A stretch of 64,000 nt of DNA from Brumicola pallidula DSM 14239 = ACAM 615 (GTDB taxonomy: Bacteria; Pseudomonadota; Gammaproteobacteria; Enterobacterales; Alteromonadaceae). Positions 48,623-57,292 of this stretch are shown here, piece by piece. The notes under the pieces are model-generated. The model had not been told where the DNA came from. It saw only the letters and a program-made list of their open reading frames with translations, and searched no databases. Position 1 is the first letter of the stretch, and the number at the start of each line of letters is the position of its first letter. The stretch is taken from contig NZ_AUAV01000008.1 in NCBI RefSeq assembly GCF_000428905.1, forward strand, positions 202,235 through 266,234, given 5' to 3'. The position numbers and the translations under genes are program-made.

Positions 48623-50233
48623 TTACACCATATATTGAAATGACCACAAAAACACGACGGTCAGAATAAAGAAAGCGAACAACCAGTAGTTAATGCGGTC
48701 AACTTTACCTGGTACGCGATACCAACCATTCTCTTTTTCATCTAAGCCTTCGCGAGCAAATTTTAATTTTTGTCCCTTTACCGTGTACTCAGACAATTCA
48801 GTTTGTTTGCCGTCAATAGCTCTACTAGCAATCAACGTGGCTACTATGTTTACGGTAGCGCCAATCAGGCAGTACCACGGCCAAGCAATGTCGGTACCTA
48901 AGGCGACTGCAGCCACCACAACGAAGCTGGTGAACGTGCCCACTAACAAGCCATTTTCAGTTGCTTGTTTAAAGAAAAAGCCCAAAGTAAACATACCTAG
49001 TTGGGCGCCAACAAAATAAGACCCTACCTTACTAAGTACCTCTAGTATCGAGCCTGAGCTATAGATGTGGTACATAATGGCAGGGAAAATAATTAAAACC
49101 GCCCAGAACAAGGTAAATAGGCGAGTTACCTTTAAATAATGCGAATTTGTTTCATTTTTTCTAAAATATTTTTTATAAAAATCGATAGTCGAAATAGTTG
49201 AAAGGGAATTAAACGCTGAGTCGAGGCTCGACATAGAAGCTGCCATTACCGCTGCCGCGATTATTCCCATTAGTCCTGGCATGCCGTATTCAGCAGCGAA
49301 CTGCAAAATAATAGTATTCTCGTTTTCGAAAGTGCGACCTTGATAGTAGTTGTAAAATAAGACGCCTAAGACAATGAAAAACAGATAAATAAAGAAAGCG
49401 GCAAAGCCCATCAGCAAATAGGATTTTTTAGCATCCCCTATATTTTTAGCCGCTAGGGTTCGCTGTACCATCATCTGATTCGTGCCATATACCGTTGTAT
49501 GGTAGAGCGACATAGCTATGATCCCGCTCCAAACGGTGGTAGTAGCAGTAAAGTCAAAGTCAAAGTTTAAGGGGTCCAGTTTGCCTTGTTCTTTTAATTG
49601 CCCTAGTGACTCCATTACCGATACACTACTCTCTTGCACCAGCACGTAAAATATAATACCGGCACCAGCAAATAAGATGAAAGACTGAATAACGTCAGTC
49701 CATATAACCGCGGTTATGCCGCCCATCACTGTGTAAATAAGTGCAATAACCGTGATGATGACTATTGCCGATATAACATCTATGCCAGTAATAAAACTAA
49801 GTACAACAGAGGTTGCATATAAAACAGCGGCTGAGGACATTGTTTGTGAAACTAACCAGATTGAGGAAATTAACGCTCTGGCCCGTTTGCCAAATCGCTT
49901 TTCTTGATATTCATAAATAGACGCTACGCCGGCATTATAAAAGAAGGGGAAAAAGAAAATAATAACGGCCATGATGACCAGCGGATAATTAAGATGTATG
50001 GCAATCACGCTTATACCCTCTTTATAGGCCCATGCAGGGGCGCCCAAGAAGGTCATAGCACTTACATAAGTGGCAACAACAGAAATACCAATTGCCCACC
50101 AAGGTGTATTTTTTTGTCCTATATAAAAGTCTTGATCAGTTTTTATCTTTTTCCCAATTACTAAACCCAACAGTATGTTAGCAACAACATATACGATGAG
50201 TATACTCCAGTTAAGGACGCCGAATTCAGTCAT
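48623..50233 (-). CDS. Sodium:solute symporter (SSS family), copy 1
   Basis: 536 residues, about 13 membrane helices of the SSS/SGLT family. N-terminal NWSILIVYVVANILLGLVIG; then GISVVATYVSAMTFLGAPAWAYKEG, YEYQEKRFGKRARAL, YTVMGGITAVIWTDVIQ and SSLDSAFNSLSTISTIDFYKK. It should import an organic solute with sodium. First gene of SSS-B-A-C, divergent from the type B gene at 50365 with the palindrome at 50299 between them. Close paralogue of the gene at 57293. Confidence 0.93.
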   Translation of the reverse strand: MTEFGVLNWSILIVYVVANILLGLVIGKKIKTDQDFYIGQKNTPWWAIGISVVATYVSAMTFLGAPAWAYKEGISVIAIHLNYPLVIMAVIIFFFPFFYNAGVASIYEYQEKRFGKRARALISSIWLVSQTMSSAAVLYATSVVLSFITGIDVISAIVIITVIALIYTVMGGITAVIWTDVIQSFILFAGAGIIFYVLVQESSVSVMESLGQLKEQGKLDPLNFDFDFTATTTVWSGIIAMSLYHTTVYGTNQMMVQRTLAAKNIGDAKKSYLLMGFAAFFIYLFFIVLGVLFYNYYQGRTFENENTIILQFAAEYGMPGLMGIIAAAVMAASMSSLDSAFNSLSTISTIDFYKKYFRKNETNSHYLKVTRLFTLFWAVLIIFPAIMYHIYSSGSILEVLSKVGSYFVGAQLGMFTLGFFFKQATENGLLVGTFTSFVVVAAVALGTDIAWPWYCLIGATVNIVATLIASRAIDGKQTELSEYTVKGQKLKFAREGLDEKENGWYRVPGKVDRINYWLFAFFILTVVFLWSFQYMV

Positions 50234-50298
50234 ATTAAGGCCTCTATGTGTATTTTTTTAAGTTTTTATTTACATTTCATTTGTATCATATTATTAAT

Positions 50299-50312
50299 TG
50301 ACTTCGAAGTCA
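50299..50312. promoter_or_regulatory. Perfect CG-centred palindrome, candidate LacI-type operator
   Basis: TGACTTCGAAGTCA, a 14-bp perfect palindrome centred on CG as in LacI/GalR/PurR-family operators. It lies between the divergent symporter (50233) and type B (50365) genes. Related sites are listed at 52484, 52634, 61132 and 3511. Confidence 0.6.
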
Positions 50313-50364
50313 TTAGTAAATAAACTTTTTGTTCATTACGGTAATTAACCAACGGGTCACTACA

Positions 50365-51378
50365 ATGTCGAGTTATCAACACGAAAAGCAGTTCGTATTA
50401 AATTATTTTGCCGATATGGAAAGCGCAAATGCCGAGCAACTAGTTTCGGTGCTAGAAAAACATGTAGCCGATGATTATGAGTTTTATGGTGTGTACCCAT
50501 TTAATAAAATTGATAATTTAGGAGACGTTGCTAAGCAAGTTTGGCAGCCTTTGTACAAATCATTTGCTAATATTCAGCGCAGACAAGACGTGTTTATGGC
50601 CGGTACTAATGAGGTCAGCGGCGAGAATTGGGTAATGAGCATGGGGCATTTCATGGCTTTATTCGAGCAGGATTGGCTGGGTATTAAGGCATCGCGCAAA
50701 GTTGTGATGTTAAAATATGCTGAATTTAACTGCGTCGAGAATGGTAAAATAACCAAAACAGGATTGTGGCTAGATATCATAGGGCTAATGCAACAAGTAG
50801 GCATTCATCCATTACCACCACAAACCGGTTCATCAATATTGCACCCCGGCCCACGACATCATAACGGTTTATTGTTTGATGAGCATTTGCCAGAAGAAGC
50901 CGAGCAAACACTAGCCGTATTGAATACGATGATTGAAGATCTGAGTAAGCTTAATGCTAGTGGTAACGATCGCGCTGGCCCGGAGGTAATGCAAAAAAAT
51001 TGGCACGAAAATATGGGATGGTACGGCCCGGCTGGCATTGGTTCTACGTATACTATTGCGCGTTATCAAGAGCAGCATATGTATCCATTCAGAGAAGGGC
51101 TCAGCGACAAGGTATTTAATGGTCATGTGTGTCGTTTTGCGGAAGGCCAATTTGCTTGCTTCTTTGGTTGGCCAAATCTTTCTAATAAATCTAGCGGTGG
51201 TTTTTTGGGAATGCCCAGTGGTGATAAGCGCGCCGACATGAGAATTGTAGATGTATATTACCGTGAAGGTGACAAGTTGTTAGAAAACTGGGTACTTATG
51301 GATATTCCTTATTGGTTAAAACAACAAGGAATTGATGTGCTGGCCAGAACAAGTACTATTTTAAATCCAAAAGTATAA
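50365..51378 (+). CDS. Two-domain SnoaL-like protein (type B)
   Basis: 337 residues from the ATG at 50365; the frame is open from a TTG at 50329. GHFMALFEQDWLGIKA, VENGKITKTGLWLDIIGLMQQVGIHPLPP, then NWHENMGWYGPAGIGSTYTIARYQEQH, NGHVCRFAEGQFACFFGWPNL and GGFLGMPSGD..ADMRIVDVYYREGDKLLENW. It is very similar to the gene at 58922. Divergent from symporter copy 1 and followed 42 bases later by another type B gene. Confidence 0.82.
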   Translation: MSSYQHEKQFVLNYFADMESANAEQLVSVLEKHVADDYEFYGVYPFNKIDNLGDVAKQVWQPLYKSFANIQRRQDVFMAGTNEVSGENWVMSMGHFMALFEQDWLGIKASRKVVMLKYAEFNCVENGKITKTGLWLDIIGLMQQVGIHPLPPQTGSSILHPGPRHHNGLLFDEHLPEEAEQTLAVLNTMIEDLSKLNASGNDRAGPEVMQKNWHENMGWYGPAGIGSTYTIARYQEQHMYPFREGLSDKVFNGHVCRFAEGQFACFFGWPNLSNKSSGGFLGMPSGDKRADMRIVDVYYREGDKLLENWVLMDIPYWLKQQGIDVLARTSTILNPKV

Positions 51379-51420
51379 AACCCTTAGTCTTAATATGTGT
51401 GTTAATAGGAATCTTCTTTA

Positions 51421-52452
51421 ATGTCCACTGAGCTAATAGAAAAAGAACTTTACCAATGTAAAGAAAGAATCAAAAACCTGAGCCGAGTTCAGTATGATTT
51501 CGAGCCGGATAAGGTCGAAAAGTGCCTTTTAGATTTGTTTGCCACAACGGCTAAAGTGCAACTATGCTTTCCATTTGAAGATTTAGATGGTGCAAAGGGT
51601 TTGTTCGCCGACGCCATGATGCCATTATATCGATCAATGCCAAATATAGAGCGACGCGACACCATTATTATATCGGGGATCACCGATAATGGTAACATTT
51701 GGGTTGGGTGCTGCGGATACTACTGCGGTACATTTGAAAAACCTTGGTTAGATATTCCAGCAACAGGTCATATAGCATCGTTACGTTTTCATGAGTTTTA
51801 CCAATTCGAAGATGGCAAAGTAACGCAATACCAAGGTATTTGGGATATCCCTGAGCTTATGCTGCAAGCTAATGCATGGCCATTAGCGCCCAGCCTTGGC
51901 AGAGAGTGGCAAGTGCCGGCGCCAGCAACCTCAGACGGGATTGAACGTCCAATTCACGACAATGCGCAAACTCAACAAGCTAAAAATATCGTCAATGACA
52001 TGTGCATTGGACTTGGCAAGTATGCCGAGGGTGGTGTAGAAGCGATGCAGCTTGATAAATACTGGCATCCAAAATGTTCTTGGTACGGGCCTTCGGGTAT
52101 CGGTACAGGACGCTCAATTAGCGGCTTTCGAGATTGGCATCAAATCCCCTTTTTGAATGGCCTGCCGGATCGTGTTGGCGATCCTAGTAGAGGTCACTTG
52201 TTTGCCGATAATAACTATGTGGCTTTCACAGCGTGGCCTGGGATGTATATGACGGTAAGTGGTTCAGGCTGGCTTGGCATTGCTCCTGGTGATCAAAAAA
52301 TAACCATGCGCAGTCTCGATTTTTGGCGTGTTGAAGGTAATCTCATCCGTGAAAATTGGGTGTTAGTTGATTTGTTATCGGTATACGATCAATTAGGTGT
52401 AGACGTATTTGCGAGAATGCGGGAGTTTAATAAAGCGAGGCAGCGTTTTTAA
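51421..52452 (+). CDS. Two-domain SnoaL-like protein (type B), divergent copy
   Basis: 343 residues. Same plan as its upstream neighbour: CGYYCGTFEKPWLDIPATGH, FEDGKVTQYQGIWDIPELMLQ, then YWHPKCSWYGPSGIGTGRSISGFRDWH and GSGWLGIAPGDQKITMRSLDFWRVEGNLIRENW. The conserved Trp-His before WYGP and the GIG turn are present. Ribosome site AGGAATC. Probably one operon with 50365. Confidence 0.8.
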   Translation: MSTELIEKELYQCKERIKNLSRVQYDFEPDKVEKCLLDLFATTAKVQLCFPFEDLDGAKGLFADAMMPLYRSMPNIERRDTIIISGITDNGNIWVGCCGYYCGTFEKPWLDIPATGHIASLRFHEFYQFEDGKVTQYQGIWDIPELMLQANAWPLAPSLGREWQVPAPATSDGIERPIHDNAQTQQAKNIVNDMCIGLGKYAEGGVEAMQLDKYWHPKCSWYGPSGIGTGRSISGFRDWHQIPFLNGLPDRVGDPSRGHLFADNNYVAFTAWPGMYMTVSGSGWLGIAPGDQKITMRSLDFWRVEGNLIRENWVLVDLLSVYDQLGVDVFARMREFNKARQRF

Positions 52453-52483
52453 AAACACATAAATTGTGGGTTGGGTAGGCGAT

Positions 52484-52495
52484 GACTTCGCAGTC
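52484..52495. promoter_or_regulatory. Operator-like site upstream of the TonB receptor (distal)
   Basis: GACTTCGCAGTC differs from the perfect palindrome at 50300-50311 by one base. It lies 32 bases after the type B stop and 245 before the receptor ATG. Confidence 0.5.
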
Positions 52496-52633
52496 GTTAA
52501 TTTCTATATTTTGATAATATGATTTTCGTTAAATTCTTACATAAATTCCTCATTTTAACTCAAAAAACGAATAAAACGCTTCTTTATTCCTTTCCTATGT
52601 CTTTTTTAGAGTATTTTTCCTTGATTTAATATT

Positions 52634-52645
52634 GAATTCGAAGTA
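52634..52645. promoter_or_regulatory. Operator-like site upstream of the TonB receptor (proximal)
   Basis: GAATTCGAAGTA keeps the TTCGAA centre and most of the right arm. It lies 95 bases before the receptor ATG. It is weaker than the distal site; the two are 150 bases apart, a spacing that could allow looping. Confidence 0.35.
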
Positions 52646-52739
52646 TTTTTGATACAAATCTTTTTTTTAACAAAAATAATACAAGTATCCGGTCGCACGA
52701 TTACGCAGACAAATTAGAAATTGCTTTAGGACGAGACTT

Positions 52740-55151
52740 ATGAAAAAAAAATACAATATGCTATCTAAAACAACCGTTGCTCTGGCAGTCGCAAATGCGC
52801 TTGTTATGTCGGGCGCATATGCCCAAGTAGAAGCAGAAAAGGAAATTGAAATAATAGAAGTGAGTGCTACAAAGCGCGTTACTAATATTCAGGACGTGCC
52901 ATTAGCAGTCACTGCTATTAGCGGTAGTGCATTAGTAGACATGCAAATTACCAATGTAATGTCGTTAGAGAAAGCAATTCCTGGCGTAACGATTACGAGT
53001 TTTGGTAATAATCCACAGATAATATTACGTGGCGCAGGCAGCGCAGGTACCACCGATATTGCAGTTCCTATCTACCACAATAACATGTACTTACCTACCA
53101 CCGGACAAGCGCTTGCAGGTTATTTGGATGTTGAGCGTATAGAAGCGCTTCGCGGTCCTCAAGGGACTTTATTTGGTCGCAATACGTTTGGTGGCCTAAT
53201 TAATGTCATCACCAAAAAGCCTGAGCTTGAAGAGTTTTCATTCGGCGGCGCGGTAACACTCGGTGATTTTAATTTAGTAAAAACCGAAGGTTTCGTGAAT
53301 GTTCCTGTTAGTGAAAATATCGCTTTTCGTATTACTGCTGCCGATGAAAAACGCGACGGTTTTGTGGAAAACATCAACAATCCAGCTGGAGATATAAAAG
53401 ACTCCGATTACACCTATGTGCGTGGTCAATTGCTGTTTAAGCCTACCGATAACTTATCTATTAATTTAACCGCAGCGCATTGGAAAGACACTGGTAACGG
53501 CAGCCTGAATTTTGGTTATAAGCCGGCCGGCATTCCGCTTGATAAAGATGATCCTACTCTCATCAATGCCGCTAATGGATTCTTAGATCCTCGTTTTGGT
53601 GTCTATGAGGGCTGTGCTGATGGTTCACCGGACAGACCCGGTGGCAGAACAGTTTCAGGTGGTAACGTTTGTGATGGCGACCCTTTTGCTACTATCGTGC
53701 CGGGCGCGAGAACCATTGACTATGATTACACGCCTAATCGAGAGCTTGAGGAGACCTCATTTTATGTAAGTATTGATTGGGAAGTTGCTGAGCACAGCGT
53801 ATTAGTGAATGCTGCGATGTTTGACTACCAGTCAATTAACTTGATGGATGCTGATCTTTCTGGCCTAGCTTCTTGGGTAGACGGAAACTATAGCACCAGT
53901 AAATCAAAGCAGCTTGACGTAACTGTGTCGTCTTTGTTTGATGGTCCCTTGCAATATACTGCGGGTGTATATTATTTTAATAGTCAAGATCCAGCCAACC
54001 GCTCAGCTTATATTTTTGGTAGCTTAGTAGACTCTTATTCAGGCTATGCAGGCGCTACTCCTGACACGCCGTCTTGGGCCTATTGGAATAGTGAAGGCCG
54101 TGGTGGCACTAAATCAACCGCCTTATACGGACAAGCAACCTATGCGTTAACTGAAAAGTTAAACCTGACTGCGGGTATTCGTTACACTGAGGATGACCGA
54201 GAATCACAAAGTGCTGATCCCCTCAGTTTTGGCGATACAGCAGCGCGCTTAGGGCCAAAACTGCCAACCCGTACTTACGGCATTAAAGAAGTACAACGAG
54301 GCGTAGATGAGAATACTGATTATCGTTTAGGTGCAGATTATAAAGTCAACGCCGACCTCATGGTTTATGCAACGTATGCCACAGCCTATATTGCTGGCTC
54401 AACTGACGTTGCAACGCAAACGCTGCTAACTCCACAAACCAATAAAGCATTTGAAATAGGCGCAAAATCAACCTTATTAGACGGTGATTTACGTTTAAAT
54501 GTGGCGGCTTATAGTGGCAAATTTGAAGGGCTAACAACCACCGCCTTTGTTGAACAGGGCACCACTGGTGTTGCTGTCGCGACGCAGGTTCCCGGTGGAT
54601 CCATTTTATCAAGAGGACTCGAAGTCGAAGGTTTCTGGGATGTTACTGATGCGCTCGTTGTTGATTTTGGTGTGTCGATTGATATGTCCGAGTATGACCA
54701 ATTTATTGTCGATGCAGGTAACCTAGTATGGAATTATGGGGATGGTCCTGTTGGTCCTATTGGTTCGGAAACTATCAATGAGTCTTTTGTTTATGTAGTT
54801 GATGGTCAAGATACTCCCTATACGCCTGATATGACAGTAGGTTTAGGTGTTTCTTACTTTATCGACTTAGGCGATATGGGCACCATAAAGCCACATGTTT
54901 TTGCGTATTACAATTCTGGCTTTATCAGTAATCGTGCACCAGTATTTTTTGCTGACCAGAGCGCCTATACCAAACTAGACCTCTCGGTAAAATGGGAATC
55001 TGTTGATGGCAATTATAGCGTACAAGCTTATGTCAATAATGCCACCGACGAGCTGATTAAAACCTATACTGAGATATTCAGTCGCGCTCGAGTTGCATAC
55101 GACTATAATTCCCCGCGTAACTTTGGTGTGAGGTTTGCGTATAACTTCTAA
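52740..55151 (+). CDS. TonB-dependent outer-membrane receptor
   Basis: 803 residues. A signal peptide ends at GAYA (about 28), a TonB-box-like segment EIEIIEVSATKR follows, then the plug domain (VTNIQDVPLAVTAISG, RIEALRGPQGTLFGRNTFGGLINVITKKP) and a 22-strand barrel ending in the aromatic residue of FGVRFAYNF. It imports a substrate too large or dilute for porins. The tandem sites upstream and the flanking symporters suggest it feeds the SnoaL pathway. A clear terminator follows. Confidence 0.95.
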   Translation: MKKKYNMLSKTTVALAVANALVMSGAYAQVEAEKEIEIIEVSATKRVTNIQDVPLAVTAISGSALVDMQITNVMSLEKAIPGVTITSFGNNPQIILRGAGSAGTTDIAVPIYHNNMYLPTTGQALAGYLDVERIEALRGPQGTLFGRNTFGGLINVITKKPELEEFSFGGAVTLGDFNLVKTEGFVNVPVSENIAFRITAADEKRDGFVENINNPAGDIKDSDYTYVRGQLLFKPTDNLSINLTAAHWKDTGNGSLNFGYKPAGIPLDKDDPTLINAANGFLDPRFGVYEGCADGSPDRPGGRTVSGGNVCDGDPFATIVPGARTIDYDYTPNRELEETSFYVSIDWEVAEHSVLVNAAMFDYQSINLMDADLSGLASWVDGNYSTSKSKQLDVTVSSLFDGPLQYTAGVYYFNSQDPANRSAYIFGSLVDSYSGYAGATPDTPSWAYWNSEGRGGTKSTALYGQATYALTEKLNLTAGIRYTEDDRESQSADPLSFGDTAARLGPKLPTRTYGIKEVQRGVDENTDYRLGADYKVNADLMVYATYATAYIAGSTDVATQTLLTPQTNKAFEIGAKSTLLDGDLRLNVAAYSGKFEGLTTTAFVEQGTTGVAVATQVPGGSILSRGLEVEGFWDVTDALVVDFGVSIDMSEYDQFIVDAGNLVWNYGDGPVGPIGSETINESFVYVVDGQDTPYTPDMTVGLGVSYFIDLGDMGTIKPHVFAYYNSGFISNRAPVFFADQSAYTKLDLSVKWESVDGNYSVQAYVNNATDELIKTYTEIFSRARVAYDYNSPRNFGVRFAYNF

Positions 55152-55182
55152 GCTTTAAAGTTGTGCACTGCTAGTATATATT

Positions 55183-55207
55183 GGCCTACATGACGTAGGC
55201 CTTTTTT
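55183..55207 (+). terminator. Terminator of the TonB receptor gene
   Basis: GGCCTAC pairs perfectly with GTAGGCC over a 5-base loop and is followed by six T residues. Confidence 0.9.
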
Positions 55208-55243
55208 ATTGCTAAGCACGCTCAAAATATAACAAGGAATGCA

Positions 55244-57112
55244 GTGAACCAACGAGTCGCTAATCAATTACAACAAGGTTTTCAGTTACTACAAAACGAA
55301 CGCTTACTAGATGCTCAACTGATATTCGAAGATATCTTAAAACATGAGCCTTTAAATCAGCACGCGTTGAATCTACTGGGTGTTGTATTCATTCAAATGC
55401 AGCAAGCCGAGAAAGCCATCCCGCTATTGGAAAGAGCACTGACTGTCAATGACAAAGATGCGCAAACCTTCAGCAACTTAGGCCTCGCATACAAAGATCA
55501 GCATCAGTTCCAAGACGCTGAGAAAGCGTTTAACTCATCTTTAAGCTTGAACACCCAACAACCGCAAACGCTTAACAATTTGGGCAATGTATTAGCCGCG
55601 CAAGACCAGCATAAACAAGCCGTTTTAGCGTTTGATGCAGCCCTTAAAATTGACGCCAATTACCCTGAATGCCTGTCTAATTTTGCACAGTCATTAAAAG
55701 AACTGGGCAACTTAGCAATTGCCTTAAAAGCCATTGACCATGCCAACCATCTGGTACCAAATAATAGTTATTTTCTAAATGTTAAAGGTGAAATTCAATT
55801 AGCAAAAATTGATTATCATAATGCGCGGCAAAGCTTTGAAAAAGCGATAGCGCTAGATAATTACATGCCTGCACGTATCAATTTATCTACGGCACTAAAG
55901 CAGCTTGGCAACTATGTTAAAGCAAAAGACTGTTTACAATCTGCTATTGAGCATGAACCCAACAATAGCGAAGCTTACAATCATCTTGGGGTACTCCAAG
56001 AACAACTGGGTGAATTTGATTCAGCGGCTAACAGTTTTCGAATAGCGCTAACGCATACTCCTAATCATGCTAGTTCATTTTATCAGTTAGCCAAGCTTAA
56101 AAATCAAATATTAAGAATTGAAGAAGTCGACAAAATTACTGAACTACTGTCTGATAGCTCGACACCAAGTGTATTCAAGGTGTCTTTATTTTTTGCATTA
56201 GGAGTTTATTATGACAAGACCAAAGAATATGCCTTAGCGATCAAAAACTATGCATATGCGCAGCAAATAAAAGCACAAAAATTTCCATACAACGCGAAAC
56301 TAACTGAGCAATATCGAGCGACAGTGGAAGGTATTACGCTAACTACGTCGGCTGATGTTAGTCTCGCCCAGATTCATTCTATTTTCATTATTGGTATGCC
56401 GCGCTCAGGTACCAGTCTGGCAGAGCAAATATTGGCCTCTCATTCGCAAGTTTTCGGAGCCGGTGAACTCGGTTACATAAATGATTTAGTTAAAAAAGCA
56501 GAACAAATTACTAACGCATCGTATCCTTATTGCTTAGCTAAACTGAGCCATTCACAACGCACTGAATTTGGCCGGCAATATAAACAAAGGATGCTCGACA
56601 CCTTTGGGAATCACTCTTTTTTCACTGACAAAAATCCGCTTAACTTTAATTTTGTTGGCTTTATTAAAGCTATTTTGCCTGATGCCAAGTTTGTGTACTG
56701 TAAGCGTAATCCAACCGACAATTGCCTATCTATTTTCAAGCTGCCGTTTGATGATAGCCAAGGTTACGCACACGATCTGCACGCTCTAGGCCACTATTAT
56801 CGTGAGCATGAACGGTTAATGGCTTTTTGGACGTCTATGTATAGCAAGGATATAACGACAGTAGTTTATGAAGAAGTTGTTAATGACCAGCCAAGAATAA
56901 CCGCACAATTACTGGCATTTTTAAGTCTTGATTATGAAAAATCGACAGAGCGTTTTTATCAAACACAACGGTTGGTGATGACGCCAAGTGCTGAGCAAGT
57001 TAGGCAACCTATTTACAGAACGAGTGTTGATAGCTGGCAAAAATATGGGGACGTGCTGCAACCGTTACTGCAATCTCTCGAACAACACCGTGTTAATAAA
57101 TATCGAGAGTAG
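55244..57112 (+). CDS. TPR-repeat sulfotransferase-family protein
   Basis: 622 residues from a GTG with AAGGAAT upstream. About nine tetratricopeptide repeats (residues 5-310, for example AFSNLGLAYKDQHQFQDAEKAF-type units) are followed by a sulfotransferase domain with the 5'-phosphosulfate loop FIIGMPRSGTSLAEQILASH and the 3'-phosphate motif YCKRNPTDNCLSIFKLPF. This architecture is often found next to TonB receptors in marine gammaproteobacteria. The acceptor is unknown. It is separated from the receptor gene by a terminator. Confidence 0.9.
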   Translation: MNQRVANQLQQGFQLLQNERLLDAQLIFEDILKHEPLNQHALNLLGVVFIQMQQAEKAIPLLERALTVNDKDAQTFSNLGLAYKDQHQFQDAEKAFNSSLSLNTQQPQTLNNLGNVLAAQDQHKQAVLAFDAALKIDANYPECLSNFAQSLKELGNLAIALKAIDHANHLVPNNSYFLNVKGEIQLAKIDYHNARQSFEKAIALDNYMPARINLSTALKQLGNYVKAKDCLQSAIEHEPNNSEAYNHLGVLQEQLGEFDSAANSFRIALTHTPNHASSFYQLAKLKNQILRIEEVDKITELLSDSSTPSVFKVSLFFALGVYYDKTKEYALAIKNYAYAQQIKAQKFPYNAKLTEQYRATVEGITLTTSADVSLAQIHSIFIIGMPRSGTSLAEQILASHSQVFGAGELGYINDLVKKAEQITNASYPYCLAKLSHSQRTEFGRQYKQRMLDTFGNHSFFTDKNPLNFNFVGFIKAILPDAKFVYCKRNPTDNCLSIFKLPFDDSQGYAHDLHALGHYYREHERLMAFWTSMYSKDITTVVYEEVVNDQPRITAQLLAFLSLDYEKSTERFYQTQRLVMTPSAEQVRQPIYRTSVDSWQKYGDVLQPLLQSLEQHRVNKYRE

Positions 57113-57292
57113 GATATTCCACATGGTTTGAGAAACTAACATCAGGTTTCGTGGCCTTGTGAATACGTTGATTTTTATCAGTGCGCAAATCGTCTGTTAG
57201 CGGCCCTGAATCAACAACAGAAATGATGGTTAGCGTAGACATAAGTGAGTTTGAGATCTACTACGGGCTCAGTTACTTAGACGCTATAATCG

